A stretch of DNA of 16,668 nucleotides, from assembly GCA_013298745.1 (NCBI GenBank), contig JAAFIT010000009.1, forward strand, positions 1 through 16,668, in the 5' to 3' direction. The notes under the pieces were generated by a model. The model searched no databases. It saw only the letters and a list, made by a program, of their open reading frames with translations, and had not been told where the DNA came from. Shown one piece after another: positions 6,671 to 14,139 of the stretch. This DNA comes from Sphingomonadales bacterium. Lineage in GTDB: Bacteria; Pseudomonadota; Alphaproteobacteria; Sphingomonadales; Sphingomonadaceae. Position 1 is the first letter of the stretch; each line of letters starts with the position of its first letter. The translations under genes and the position numbers were made by a program.

Positions 6671-8601
6671 CGGAAATGGTCATGGATGGCTTTTGCCATC
6701 GCCTTGCTGATCCCCGGCGCATTCTCCAGATCTTCCAAAGTCGCGCCCCGCACCGCCCGCGACGTGCCGAAATGCATCAGCAGGGCCTTTTTACGTGCAG
6801 GCCCAATGCCTGGCACGTCGTCGAGCGGGTTGGCGGCAATCGCCTTGCTGCGCTTGGCGCGATGCGCGCCGATGGCGAAGCGATGTGCTTCGTCGCGTAG
6901 CCGCTGCAAGTAGAACAGCACCGGCGCATTGGGCGGCAGATGCAGTTCGCGACCCGACGGCAGGTGAAAGGTCTCGCGCCCGGCGTCGCGGTCAAAGCCT
7001 TTTGACACGCCGATGACGGTGACATCTTCCACACCAAGCTCATCAAATGCGGCATTGACCGCGCTCAACTGGCCGCGGCCGCCGTCGATCAGCACCAGAT
7101 CGGGCCAATCGCCCTCGCTGCGGTCGGGGTCCTCGCGCTCCAGCCGGGCAAAGCGGCGCGACAGCATCGCCTTCATCATGGCGAAATCATCACCGGGCGT
7201 GAATTCGGATGGATTTTTCGACGTAGCGTTTCCCTGGCCGCCCATGTTGAACTTGCGATATTGGCTCTTCATGAAGCCATCGGGGCCAGCGACGATCATG
7301 GCGCCGAGCGCGTTGCTGCCCATGATATGGCTGTTGTCATAGACTTCGATGCGTTTGGGGGGCGCTTCGAGATCGAACAGATCGGCCAGCTCGGCCAGCA
7401 GCCGGCTCTGCGTGGTCGATTCGGCCTGCCGACGCTCCAGGGCTTCGCTGGCATTGCGGGCGGCCTGTTCGATCAACTTGCGATTGGGCCCACGCTGCGG
7501 CGCCTTGACGCCGACCCGGTGCCCCGCCTTCTCCGACAGCGCATCGGCGAGCAGCGCCGCCTCGGGCAAGCTGCGATCGAGCAGCAATTCGCGCGGTGGC
7601 GGCAATTCCTCGTAAAGTTGGCCGAGAAAGCCCATCAACACATCATCTTCGGCCACGCCGTCGGTATGGGCCGGGAAGAACGCCCGATGCCCCCAGTTTT
7701 GGCTACCGCGGATGAAGAATACTTGCAGGCACATGACGCCGTCCTTCGCCGCAAGCGCGACGATATCGGCATCGCTCGCTGAGCCTTCGGCGTTGATCGC
7801 CTGGCTGCCCTGAATGAAGGTGAGGGCGCGCAGCCGATCGCGCAACACGGCGGCAATCTCATAATCGCGCGCCTCTGCCGCCGCTGTCATGGCGGCGCCG
7901 AGTTTCTTCTGTGCTTCCTGGGTTTTGCCCGAAAGGAACGCCTTGGCGTCGGCCACCAGCTCGGCATAGGCATCGTCGTCGATCCGGCCGGTACAGGGCG
8001 CCGAGCAGCGCTTGATCTGGTGCAGCAGGCAGGGGCGGGTGCGATTGGCGAAAAAGCTGTCTGTGCACGACCGCAACAGAAACACCTTTTGCAGCGCGTT
8101 GAGCGTGGCATTGACCGCGCCGGCGCTGGCGAACGGGCCGTAATAGCTGCCCTTGCCGATCCGCGCCCCGCGATGCTTAGAAATGCGAGGGAAATCATGG
8201 TCTTCGCGCAGGAAGATAAAGGGAAAGCTCTTGTCGTCGCGCAGCAGGACATTGTAGGGTGGGCGATAGCGCTTGATCAGTTGCGCTTCGAGCAACAGCG
8301 CCTCGGCCTCCGAATTGGTGGTGACGATCGTCATGTCGCGCGTCTGGGCGACCATGCGTTGCAGGCGACGCGACAGCCGGTTGACCTGAGTGTAATTGGT
8401 GACGCGATTTTTCAGCGCGCGCGCCTTGCCGATGTACAGCACATCGCCGCCGGCGTCGGTCATGCGATAGACACCGGGGCGAGCGGGCAGGGTGCGCAGC
8501 ACGTTGCGGATCGCGGCAACACCGCGATCGATATCCGGCATATCCTTGCCCTGCACGGCAAAGGTCGCGGCTTCCTCGGAAAAGCGGTCGGTCGTGGTCA
8601 T
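6661..8601 (-). CDS. uvrC: Excinuclease ABC subunit C
   Basis: UvrC makes the dual incisions of nucleotide excision repair after damage recognition by UvrA/UvrB. The 646-residue protein has an N-terminal GIY-YIG nuclease domain (GVY at 43-45, YIG at 56-58). It has the four-cysteine Fe-S motif at Cys179, Cys191, Cys199 and Cys203 (C-x11-C-x7-C-x3-C). A UvrB-interacting helical segment lies at ~230-265. The RNase H-like second nuclease follows, with VYDNSH, LVLIDGGRGQL and RDEAHRFAIGAHR motifs carrying the Asp-Asp-His triad. Tandem helix-hairpin-helix motifs end the protein (DDVPGIGPARKKALL; LENAPGISKAMAKAI). About 35 residues precede the GIY-YIG domain, longer than in E. coli. The start has AGGCGAG just upstream. 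All signature residues are intact. Confidence 0.98.
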   Translation of the reverse strand: MTTTDRFSEEAATFAVQGKDMPDIDRGVAAIRNVLRTLPARPGVYRMTDAGGDVLYIGKARALKNRVTNYTQVNRLSRRLQRMVAQTRDMTIVTTNSEAEALLLEAQLIKRYRPPYNVLLRDDKSFPFIFLREDHDFPRISKHRGARIGKGSYYGPFASAGAVNATLNALQKVFLLRSCTDSFFANRTRPCLLHQIKRCSAPCTGRIDDDAYAELVADAKAFLSGKTQEAQKKLGAAMTAAAEARDYEIAAVLRDRLRALTFIQGSQAINAEGSASDADIVALAAKDGVMCLQVFFIRGSQNWGHRAFFPAHTDGVAEDDVLMGFLGQLYEELPPPRELLLDRSLPEAALLADALSEKAGHRVGVKAPQRGPNRKLIEQAARNASEALERRQAESTTQSRLLAELADLFDLEAPPKRIEVYDNSHIMGSNALGAMIVAGPDGFMKSQYRKFNMGGQGNATSKNPSEFTPGDDFAMMKAMLSRRFARLEREDPDRSEGDWPDLVLIDGGRGQLSAVNAAFDELGVEDVTVIGVSKGFDRDAGRETFHLPSGRELHLPPNAPVLFYLQRLRDEAHRFAIGAHRAKRSKAIAANPLDDVPGIGPARKKALLMHFGTSRAVRGATLEDLENAPGISKAMAKAIHDHFRAP

Positions 8602-8705
8602 CGCTCGCCTGATGTAGCGTTGCGTGGGCGAAAGGCCAGATGGCGGATCGCCACTATCGTCGTGTCATCAAAAGCCGCTACAGCGGCGCCGCATTGGAGG
8701 GGCAG

Positions 8706-9935
8706 ATGATGATCAATCGCGTAGCCGGTCTGGCATTGGCGGTTTTGCTGGCAGGCTGCGCCACTCAGGCGCCGCAATTGTCGCAACCTGCGGCGCCTGC
8801 CGCGCGCCCGCCTGTCATCCTGATATCCGTCGACGGCCTGCGCCCTGACTATCTGACCCGCGGCGTTACCCCCCATATAAACGCGCTGGCCGCGGGCGGC
8901 GTGCGGGCCGAGGTCATGAAGCCAAGCTTTCCGTCGTTGACCTTCCCCAATCACTACACGCTCGTCACCGGCAAGCGGCCGGATCACCATGGCATCGTCA
9001 ATAACAATATGGAGGATGCCCGCATCCCCGAGGTGAAGTTCGCGCTGTCGAATCGCGCTGCGGTCGAGGATCGGCGCTGGTGGGACGAGGCCGAGCCGGT
9101 CTGGGTAACCGCCGAGAATGCCGGGGTCAAAACCGCGACGATGTTCTGGCCGGGTTCGGAGGCACCGATTCATGGGGTGCGGCCGACCCAGTGGATGACC
9201 TTCGACGGCAAACTGCCCAATCCGGCGCGGGTGGCACAGGTGTTGACATGGCTCGATCAGCCGCAGCGGCCCGGCTTTCTGACACTGTATTTCGATACGG
9301 TGGACCATGACGGGCACGAGTTCGGCCCCGATGCACCCGAGACAACACGTGCCATGGCCGAGGTCGATTCGCGAATCGGTGACTTGGTGGCGGGGCTTAA
9401 GGCGCGCGGCTTGGCGGCCAACATCGTGCTGGTGTCCGATCACGGGATGACCAATGTCGCAGCGGAACGGGTGATCCGCCTCGATCTGTTGCTGCCGGCG
9501 GGGAGCTTCCGAACGGTAGCCGCCGGCGCTGTCGCCGGTCTCGAACCGCTGCCGGGGCAGGAGGCGGTGCTCGCCAAGGCATTGCAAACGCCGCATGACC
9601 ATATGCAATGCTGGCCGAAGGCGCAGATTCCGGCACAGTTGCATTATGGGAGCAATCCCCGGGTGCCGAGCTATGTCTGCCTTGCCGAACCCGGCTGGAT
9701 GACTCTCGCTGGCCCGCCGCGGCCCGATATGCGGCTCGGCGGCATGCACGGCTATGATCCGGCGGCACCGGACATGGCGGCGACCTTTGTGGCAGCGGGC
9801 CCCGCTTTCAAGTCCGGTGCCGTGGTTCCCGTTGCCGACAATGTTGACGTCTATCCGCTTCTCATGCGGCTGCTGGGGCTGAAGCCATTGGCATTCGATG
9901 GAAGCGACCGACTGGCGCGTGCTGCGCTGAACTAG
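8706..9935 (+). CDS. Nucleotide pyrophosphatase/phosphodiesterase (NPP)-type lipoprotein, alkaline phosphatase superfamily
   Basis: The 409-residue protein begins MMINRVAGLALAVLLAGC, a lipoprotein signal with lipobox LAGC and lipidated Cys18. It should sit on a membrane facing the periplasm. The metal and catalytic set of bacterial NPP enzymes is complete: Asp43 (ISVDGLRPDY), nucleophile Thr79 in SLTFPNHYTL, Asp200 and His204 (TVDHDGHEFGP), Asp245-His246 (VSDHGM) and His348 (GGMHGYDP). These bind two Zn ions in enzymes that split nucleotide phosphodiesters or pyrophosphates. The substrate here is not known. The ATG at 8706 is chosen because GGAGG lies at 8696-8700 and the lipoprotein signal starts there. 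An in-frame start at 8640 would bury the signal. ATG at 8709 is equally possible. It is divergent from uvrC and upstream of the TonB-dependent receptor. Confidence 0.93.
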   Translation: MMINRVAGLALAVLLAGCATQAPQLSQPAAPAARPPVILISVDGLRPDYLTRGVTPHINALAAGGVRAEVMKPSFPSLTFPNHYTLVTGKRPDHHGIVNNNMEDARIPEVKFALSNRAAVEDRRWWDEAEPVWVTAENAGVKTATMFWPGSEAPIHGVRPTQWMTFDGKLPNPARVAQVLTWLDQPQRPGFLTLYFDTVDHDGHEFGPDAPETTRAMAEVDSRIGDLVAGLKARGLAANIVLVSDHGMTNVAAERVIRLDLLLPAGSFRTVAAGAVAGLEPLPGQEAVLAKALQTPHDHMQCWPKAQIPAQLHYGSNPRVPSYVCLAEPGWMTLAGPPRPDMRLGGMHGYDPAAPDMAATFVAAGPAFKSGAVVPVADNVDVYPLLMRLLGLKPLAFDGSDRLARAALN

Positions 9936-10294
9936 TGCGTCGAGCAGCAATACAGGCACAACGCCTGTGTCGTTCAGGCTCATTTCGATGAAATTGGCGC
10001 GAAAACTGACACTTTATTGCTGCGACGCAGCATGCGCATAGTTGCCAATAAGCACATGTTTCTAAAGGCTGAAGCGATACCGTAACGAGTTGCTTGGTGT
10101 CCAGTCTGTTGTGGCGCGGTGCTAGCAGCAAATGCAGTTCTGGCAACATTATTACGCGATCTGATGGTGATTTTTCCGCGTCTCAGTCCCTTTGCATAGC
10201 GCTTGACTGTTACAAATCCTGTGACCACATTCAGCATGCTAAAAAACCGTGATCACCCTTTGGCGATACATGGAACAGCGTGGGGAGTGGGAAC
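9936..10294. other. 359-base non-coding region upstream of the TonB-dependent receptor
   Basis: No convincing gene is present, and the stretch is visibly richer in A/T than its surroundings. Just after the lipoprotein gene, ACAGGC (9952-9957) and GCCTGT (9963-9968) form a 6-bp hairpin without a T-run. A 15-base palindrome lies at 10018-10032. TTGACT at 10203-10208 could be a -35 box, with CACATT 17 bases later as a poor -10. An 8-base palindrome GTGATCAC lies at 10249-10256 next to an A6 run. The start of the receptor gene is served by GGGGAG at 10282-10287. The region most likely carries the receptor promoter and its operator. Confidence 0.6.
10018..10032. promoter_or_regulatory. Operator-like palindrome TGCTGCG-A-CGCAGCA
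   Basis: Seven-base arms around one central A are perfectly complementary. The site lies 263 bases before the receptor start and 83 bases after the lipoprotein stop. The symmetry fits a dimeric regulator site, but the regulator is not in the window and the role is unproven. Confidence 0.3.
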
Positions 10295-13258
10295 ATGAGC
10301 AATTCTTCGTGGCGGAACAGTTGTGCACTCGGTGCATTGATCACCGCGTCATTGTTTGCTTCGACCGCCGGCGCCCAGACGACGGCAGCCGCCGCGGCCG
10401 CTGAGCCGGAAGAAATCGTCATCACCGGCAGCTTCATTCGTGGCACCCGCGAGGATGCCGCTGTTCCGGTCGACGTTTTCTCCGCGGATGACCTCAACAA
10501 GCAGGGCATTACCTCGCCGCTCGACTTCATCAAGCAACTTCCCGCGGTTGGCGCGTCGTTGGGCGATACCAACCAATTCTCCACGGCATCACAGGGCTTC
10601 CAGGGCAATGGCTCGCTCAACCTGCGCGGCCTTGGTCCCACGCGTACCCTTGTGCTGTTCAACGGCCGCCGAACGGTGCTGGCGCCGGGTGACGGCTTTG
10701 TCGATACCAACCTCATCCCGATGTTTGCCTTGCAGAACATCGAAATCCTGAAGGATGGCGCAGCCGCCAACTATGGTTCCGATGCCATCGCCGGAGTTGC
10801 CAACTTCGTCACGCGCAGCGATTTCAACGGTGCCATCATCCAGGGCGATTTCGACGCCATTTCCGGGTCAGCCGGGAACTATACGGCCTCGGCATTGATC
10901 GGCCACACCTTCGGCAAGGTCAACTTGATGGCCGGCGTCGGCTGGCAGCATCGCTCGACCCTGCCCAGCTATTCCCGTGATTTCAGCCGCACGCCCTATG
11001 CCGTCAATCCATCGGCCTGGTCGGTGCTCAGCACGCCGGGTCTTTTCAACGTCAGCTACCCTGGCAGCCCGGCCAATTTCGTTCGCGATGGCGGCACGGC
11101 CGGTTGCACAAGCGTCGGCGGCGTTCCGGATACGACCGGCGCCAACAATACCGGTCTGCCGATCTGCCGCTTCAGCTTCCTGCCGTGGAATAACATCATC
11201 GAGAATGAAGATCGCTATCAGGGCTATCTCCAGCTCGATGCCGAAGTCTCGGACCGCACCAAGGTGCGGGTCGAACTGACCTACGCGCAAACAGATACGA
11301 CAACCGGCCAATCGCCATCATTCCCGCCCACACAGGGGCCGCGTGGATCGGGTTCCACAAGTGCATTCACTGTCAGCCCCAACAACCCTGGCGTGACGGC
11401 GTTTCTCGCCCAGAACGGGTTGCAGCCGGCCGCCCAACGGCCCGTTTCGGCCATCACCGCGGTGCTGTGGCGGCCATTGGGTTGGCTGGGCAATCTGACC
11501 GAGCCGGTGCGCGGCGCCAATCTCGGCAGCGCGAACAACAAGAGTTATCGCTTCTCCGCCGGTGTCGATCACGAGTTCTCGGACAATTTCCGTGCGCAAT
11601 TGTTCGGCACCTGGTGGCGGTCGGAGCGTGATGCTTATTCGAAGGATATGGTCGGCTCGCGCCTTCAAAATGCGCTGAACGGGCGCGGCGGTCCGAACTG
11701 TGATCCGGTGAACGGCACGCCGGGGCAGGGCGGCTGTCTCTGGTTCAACCCGTTCATCAATGCCAATCAACCGGTTTCGGTCCAGGGGTTGACCAACCCG
11801 CTCTATGTCCCGGGTGCGGAAAACTCTCCCGAACTGATCAACTATATTCAGGTCAACAACGGCACACGCCAAGTTGAAGAGCAGATTGTCGTCGACGCGA
11901 TTTTCTCCGGCGAAACCGGGATCGATCTGGGCGGCGGCGCGATCGCCTATGCCTTCGGTGCCCAGTATCGCGGCAATAACTGGACGACTCGGCCATTGCG
12001 GCCGGAATCCGATCTCTCCATCAATCCCTGTTTCCGTGAGGGTGATCGCAGCTGCGTCGGCACGCCGATCGAAGGCGTTGGCAGCTTCATCTTCCTAGGC
12101 GGCACCCGCCGCGAACGGGTGGAACAGAATGTGAAGGCAATTTTTGCGGAAGTGAAGATTCCGATCACCGAACGATTGGAAGTCACCGGTGCTGCCCGTT
12201 ACGAAGATTACGGTGGCTCTGTCGGTGGTACCTTCAACCCAAAGGGCGCCGTCCGCTGGAACCCGACCGATTGGCTGGTGTTGCGCGGCTCCGTCGGCAC
12301 CACCTTCCGGGGCCCGCTCGCCAACCAGGTTGCCAACAACCAGATCACCTCGCTGGCCGGCTTGCAGGCTGCCGCGAACAACTTCAAGTCGGTTGATATC
12401 TTTGGCAATCCCACTGATCTGGGGCCGGAAACGGCGTTCACTTACAACGTCGGTGCCGTCGTCACGACATCGGGCTTCACCGTTTCGGCGGACTATTGGA
12501 GCTTCGACGTCAAGGACCGGATCACCACCACGCCTGGACAGGCCATCGCCTCGTCAGTGGCAAGTGGCGCCGTTTCGCCGAACGGTACCCGTTTTGCCAA
12601 TTGCAGCAGCACCTTCGCCAATCTTGTCACGTTCCAGGGCGCCTGCGTTCAGGGCGTGACAACCGGCCTCGATATTTCGCGTGTCCGCACCGACTGGGTC
12701 AATGGTCCCGGTGTCAAGACCAGCGGCATCGATGTGTCGTTTGATTACAAGACCGATCTTGGCAACGGCGTGCTCAATGTCGGCGGTCAGGGCAGCTTCG
12801 TTCTCGATTACACCTTCGATGATTTCATCTTCCGCGGCGTGCTGGTGCAAAAAGGCTATCAGGCCAAGGGCTTCACCAATTACTTCCGTGATCCACAAAC
12901 GGTGTCACCGTTCCGCGGCACGGGCTGGATCAACTATGCCATCGACGCGCTGAATGTCCGATATCAGCTGCGCTATGTTGCCGGTGTCGACGATGATCGC
13001 TGTGTCGGCCTGACCAATTGCGCCACCACCAATTTCGGCCCGACCAATTTCGGCGCCAAGGTGGACAGCTTCACACAGCATGACATCAATGTGCAATATG
13101 ACCTGCCGATTGGCGGATTTACGACGCAGCTGCAATTCGGCATCGACAACTTCACCAACAACGACCCGCCGGCATCGCGGCTCGAACTGTCCTATGATCC
13201 GTTCATCGGCAATCCGCTGGGCCGTGTGTACCGGTTCGGCGTCCGCGTCGCTTTCTGA
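10295..13258 (+). CDS. TonB-dependent outer-membrane receptor
   Basis: The 987-residue protein imports an unidentified ligand across the outer membrane using TonB energy. A signal peptide ends near AGA-QTT (residue ~27). A TonB-box-like EEIVITGS lies at 39-46. The plug domain (~52-175) includes SLNLRGLGPTRTLVLFNGRR and ILKDGAAANYGSDAIAGVANFVTR. A large barrel follows and ends VYRFGVRVAF with a terminal Phe, as expected for assembly by BAM. There is no FecA-type N-terminal signalling domain. The mature protein holds ten cysteines in five close pairs (271/291, 469/481, 579/587, 770/784, 903/909), probably disulfide-closed loops. The ATG at 10295 follows GGGGAG by seven bases. The in-frame GTG at 10280 overlaps that ribosome-binding site and is less likely. 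A strong hairpin follows the stop. The ligand cannot be read from the sequence. Confidence 0.95.
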   Translation: MSNSSWRNSCALGALITASLFASTAGAQTTAAAAAAEPEEIVITGSFIRGTREDAAVPVDVFSADDLNKQGITSPLDFIKQLPAVGASLGDTNQFSTASQGFQGNGSLNLRGLGPTRTLVLFNGRRTVLAPGDGFVDTNLIPMFALQNIEILKDGAAANYGSDAIAGVANFVTRSDFNGAIIQGDFDAISGSAGNYTASALIGHTFGKVNLMAGVGWQHRSTLPSYSRDFSRTPYAVNPSAWSVLSTPGLFNVSYPGSPANFVRDGGTAGCTSVGGVPDTTGANNTGLPICRFSFLPWNNIIENEDRYQGYLQLDAEVSDRTKVRVELTYAQTDTTTGQSPSFPPTQGPRGSGSTSAFTVSPNNPGVTAFLAQNGLQPAAQRPVSAITAVLWRPLGWLGNLTEPVRGANLGSANNKSYRFSAGVDHEFSDNFRAQLFGTWWRSERDAYSKDMVGSRLQNALNGRGGPNCDPVNGTPGQGGCLWFNPFINANQPVSVQGLTNPLYVPGAENSPELINYIQVNNGTRQVEEQIVVDAIFSGETGIDLGGGAIAYAFGAQYRGNNWTTRPLRPESDLSINPCFREGDRSCVGTPIEGVGSFIFLGGTRRERVEQNVKAIFAEVKIPITERLEVTGAARYEDYGGSVGGTFNPKGAVRWNPTDWLVLRGSVGTTFRGPLANQVANNQITSLAGLQAAANNFKSVDIFGNPTDLGPETAFTYNVGAVVTTSGFTVSADYWSFDVKDRITTTPGQAIASSVASGAVSPNGTRFANCSSTFANLVTFQGACVQGVTTGLDISRVRTDWVNGPGVKTSGIDVSFDYKTDLGNGVLNVGGQGSFVLDYTFDDFIFRGVLVQKGYQAKGFTNYFRDPQTVSPFRGTGWINYAIDALNVRYQLRYVAGVDDDRCVGLTNCATTNFGPTNFGAKVDSFTQHDINVQYDLPIGGFTTQLQFGIDNFTNNDPPASRLELSYDPFIGNPLGRVYRFGVRVAF

Positions 13259-13263
13259 GCGTT

Positions 13264-13297
13264 CGCCGCCCGGTGACCTGACGGCCACCGGGCGGCG
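13264..13297 (+). terminator. Strong hairpin terminator after the TonB-dependent receptor
   Basis: CGCCGCCCGGTG (13264-13275) and CACCGGGCGGCG (13286-13297) form a perfect 12-bp stem with a 10-base loop. It starts five bases after the TGA stop and is followed by CCTTTGCC, so the U-tract is short. It is almost certainly a terminator or 3'-end stabiliser of the receptor transcript. Confidence 0.75.
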
Positions 13298-13317
13298 CCT
13301 TTGCCATTGGGCGTCGG

Positions 13318-13331
13318 GCATGATGTCATGC
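13318..13331. promoter_or_regulatory. Operator-like palindrome GCATGA-TG-TCATGC
   Basis: Two perfect 6-base arms flank a TG centre. It sits between the receptor terminator and the SDR-folB pair, 44 bases before the SDR start, where a promoter would be expected. No regulator gene is adjacent. By-eye evidence only. Confidence 0.3.
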
Positions 13332-13345
13332 TGCCGCACTGGCTT

Positions 13346-13374
13346 GCCGCCTCCGCCTGTCATCGCTAGGCGGC
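13346..13374 (+). promoter_or_regulatory. Hairpin covering the SDR ribosome-binding site
   Basis: GCCGCCT (13346-13352) pairs perfectly with AGGCGGC (13368-13374), which contains the only Shine-Dalgarno-like AGG and ends directly before the ATG at 13375. A second copy, CCGCCT (13353-13358), can pair with the same right arm with a 9-base loop. If formed in the mRNA, the structure would hide the ribosome-binding site. Confidence 0.35.
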
Positions 13375-14139
13375 ATGATCATGACGGCGCTTCGCAACCA
13401 GACTGCAATCGTGACCGGTGGCGCCAAACGCATTGGCGCTGCATTGGTTCGCGCGTTGGCTGCCGATGGCTGGCATGTCGTCATTCATTGCAATGCTTCC
13501 CGCACCGAGGCGGATGCCCTGGCAGTCGAAGTCGGCAATGCAGTCGTGGTTGCGGCTGATCTTGCCGATTCGGCGGCGGCGGAGATGATCTTGGCGGCGG
13601 CCGCCGGGCTGCCGCCACTTGCTTTGCTGGTCAATTCGGCATCGCGATTCGTTTATGACCGCTTCGACGATTTTGCTGTTGCCGATTTCGATGTCCACAT
13701 GGCGGTCAATCTGCGCGCGCCGGCATTGTTGACACGCGCCTTTGCAGCGGCTGTGCCCGCTGCGGCCGAGCCGGCGCTGGTCGTCAACCTGCTCGATGCC
13801 AAGCTCGAATCGCTCAATGCGGACTATTTCACCTATACCCTGTCCAAGATCGGCCTCGACGGGATGACCGAGCTCACGGCGCGCGCCTTTGCGCCGCGTC
13901 TGCGCTGCGCCGCGATTGCGCCGGCGGTGACTTTGGTCAGCGGGCCGCAGAGCCGGGAGAATTTCGAAGCCGTGCACGGCATGAACCCACTGCGGCGCGG
14001 TGTCGCGGTTGAAGAGATTGTCGCAGCGCTGCGGTTCATCATTGCCACGCCGACGTTCAACGCCCAGACGATCACGCTCGATGGCGGCCAGCGTCTGCTC
14101 GGCCTGCCACGTGACGTTGCTTATATGGTGAACACATGA
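13375..14139 (+). CDS. SDR family oxidoreductase, pteridine reductase / FolM-like
   Basis: The 254-residue short-chain dehydrogenase has an N-terminal Rossmann motif TGGAKRIG (14-21), the NSAS motif (87-90) in place of NNAG, and catalytic Tyr154-x3-Lys158 (YTLSK). The position usually held by the catalytic Ser is Asp141 (NLLDAKL), with Asp-x12-Tyr-x3-Lys. This arrangement, and the GGAKRIG...HCNASRTEADAL stretch, resembles trypanosomatid pteridine reductase PTR1 and bacterial FolM. These use NADPH to reduce dihydropterins or dihydromonapterin. The stop overlaps the folB start by ATGA, which supports a pterin role. The start may be the ATG at 13375 (AGG four bases before it) or 13381 (ten bases). 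The SDR call is firm; the pteridine specificity is inferred from the Asp and the neighbour. Confidence 0.88.
   Translation: MIMTALRNQTAIVTGGAKRIGAALVRALAADGWHVVIHCNASRTEADALAVEVGNAVVVAADLADSAAAEMILAAAAGLPPLALLVNSASRFVYDRFDDFAVADFDVHMAVNLRAPALLTRAFAAAVPAAAEPALVVNLLDAKLESLNADYFTYTLSKIGLDGMTELTARAFAPRLRCAAIAPAVTLVSGPQSRENFEAVHGMNPLRRGVAVEEIVAALRFIIATPTFNAQTITLDGGQRLLGLPRDVAYMVNT

Noticed and set aside
8598..9983. 461-codon minus-strand frame opposite the NPP-type lipoprotein
   Set aside because: The plus strand carries all metal ligands, a lipoprotein signal and a GGAGG site. The minus frame is rich in Arg, His and Gln and has no recognisable motif.
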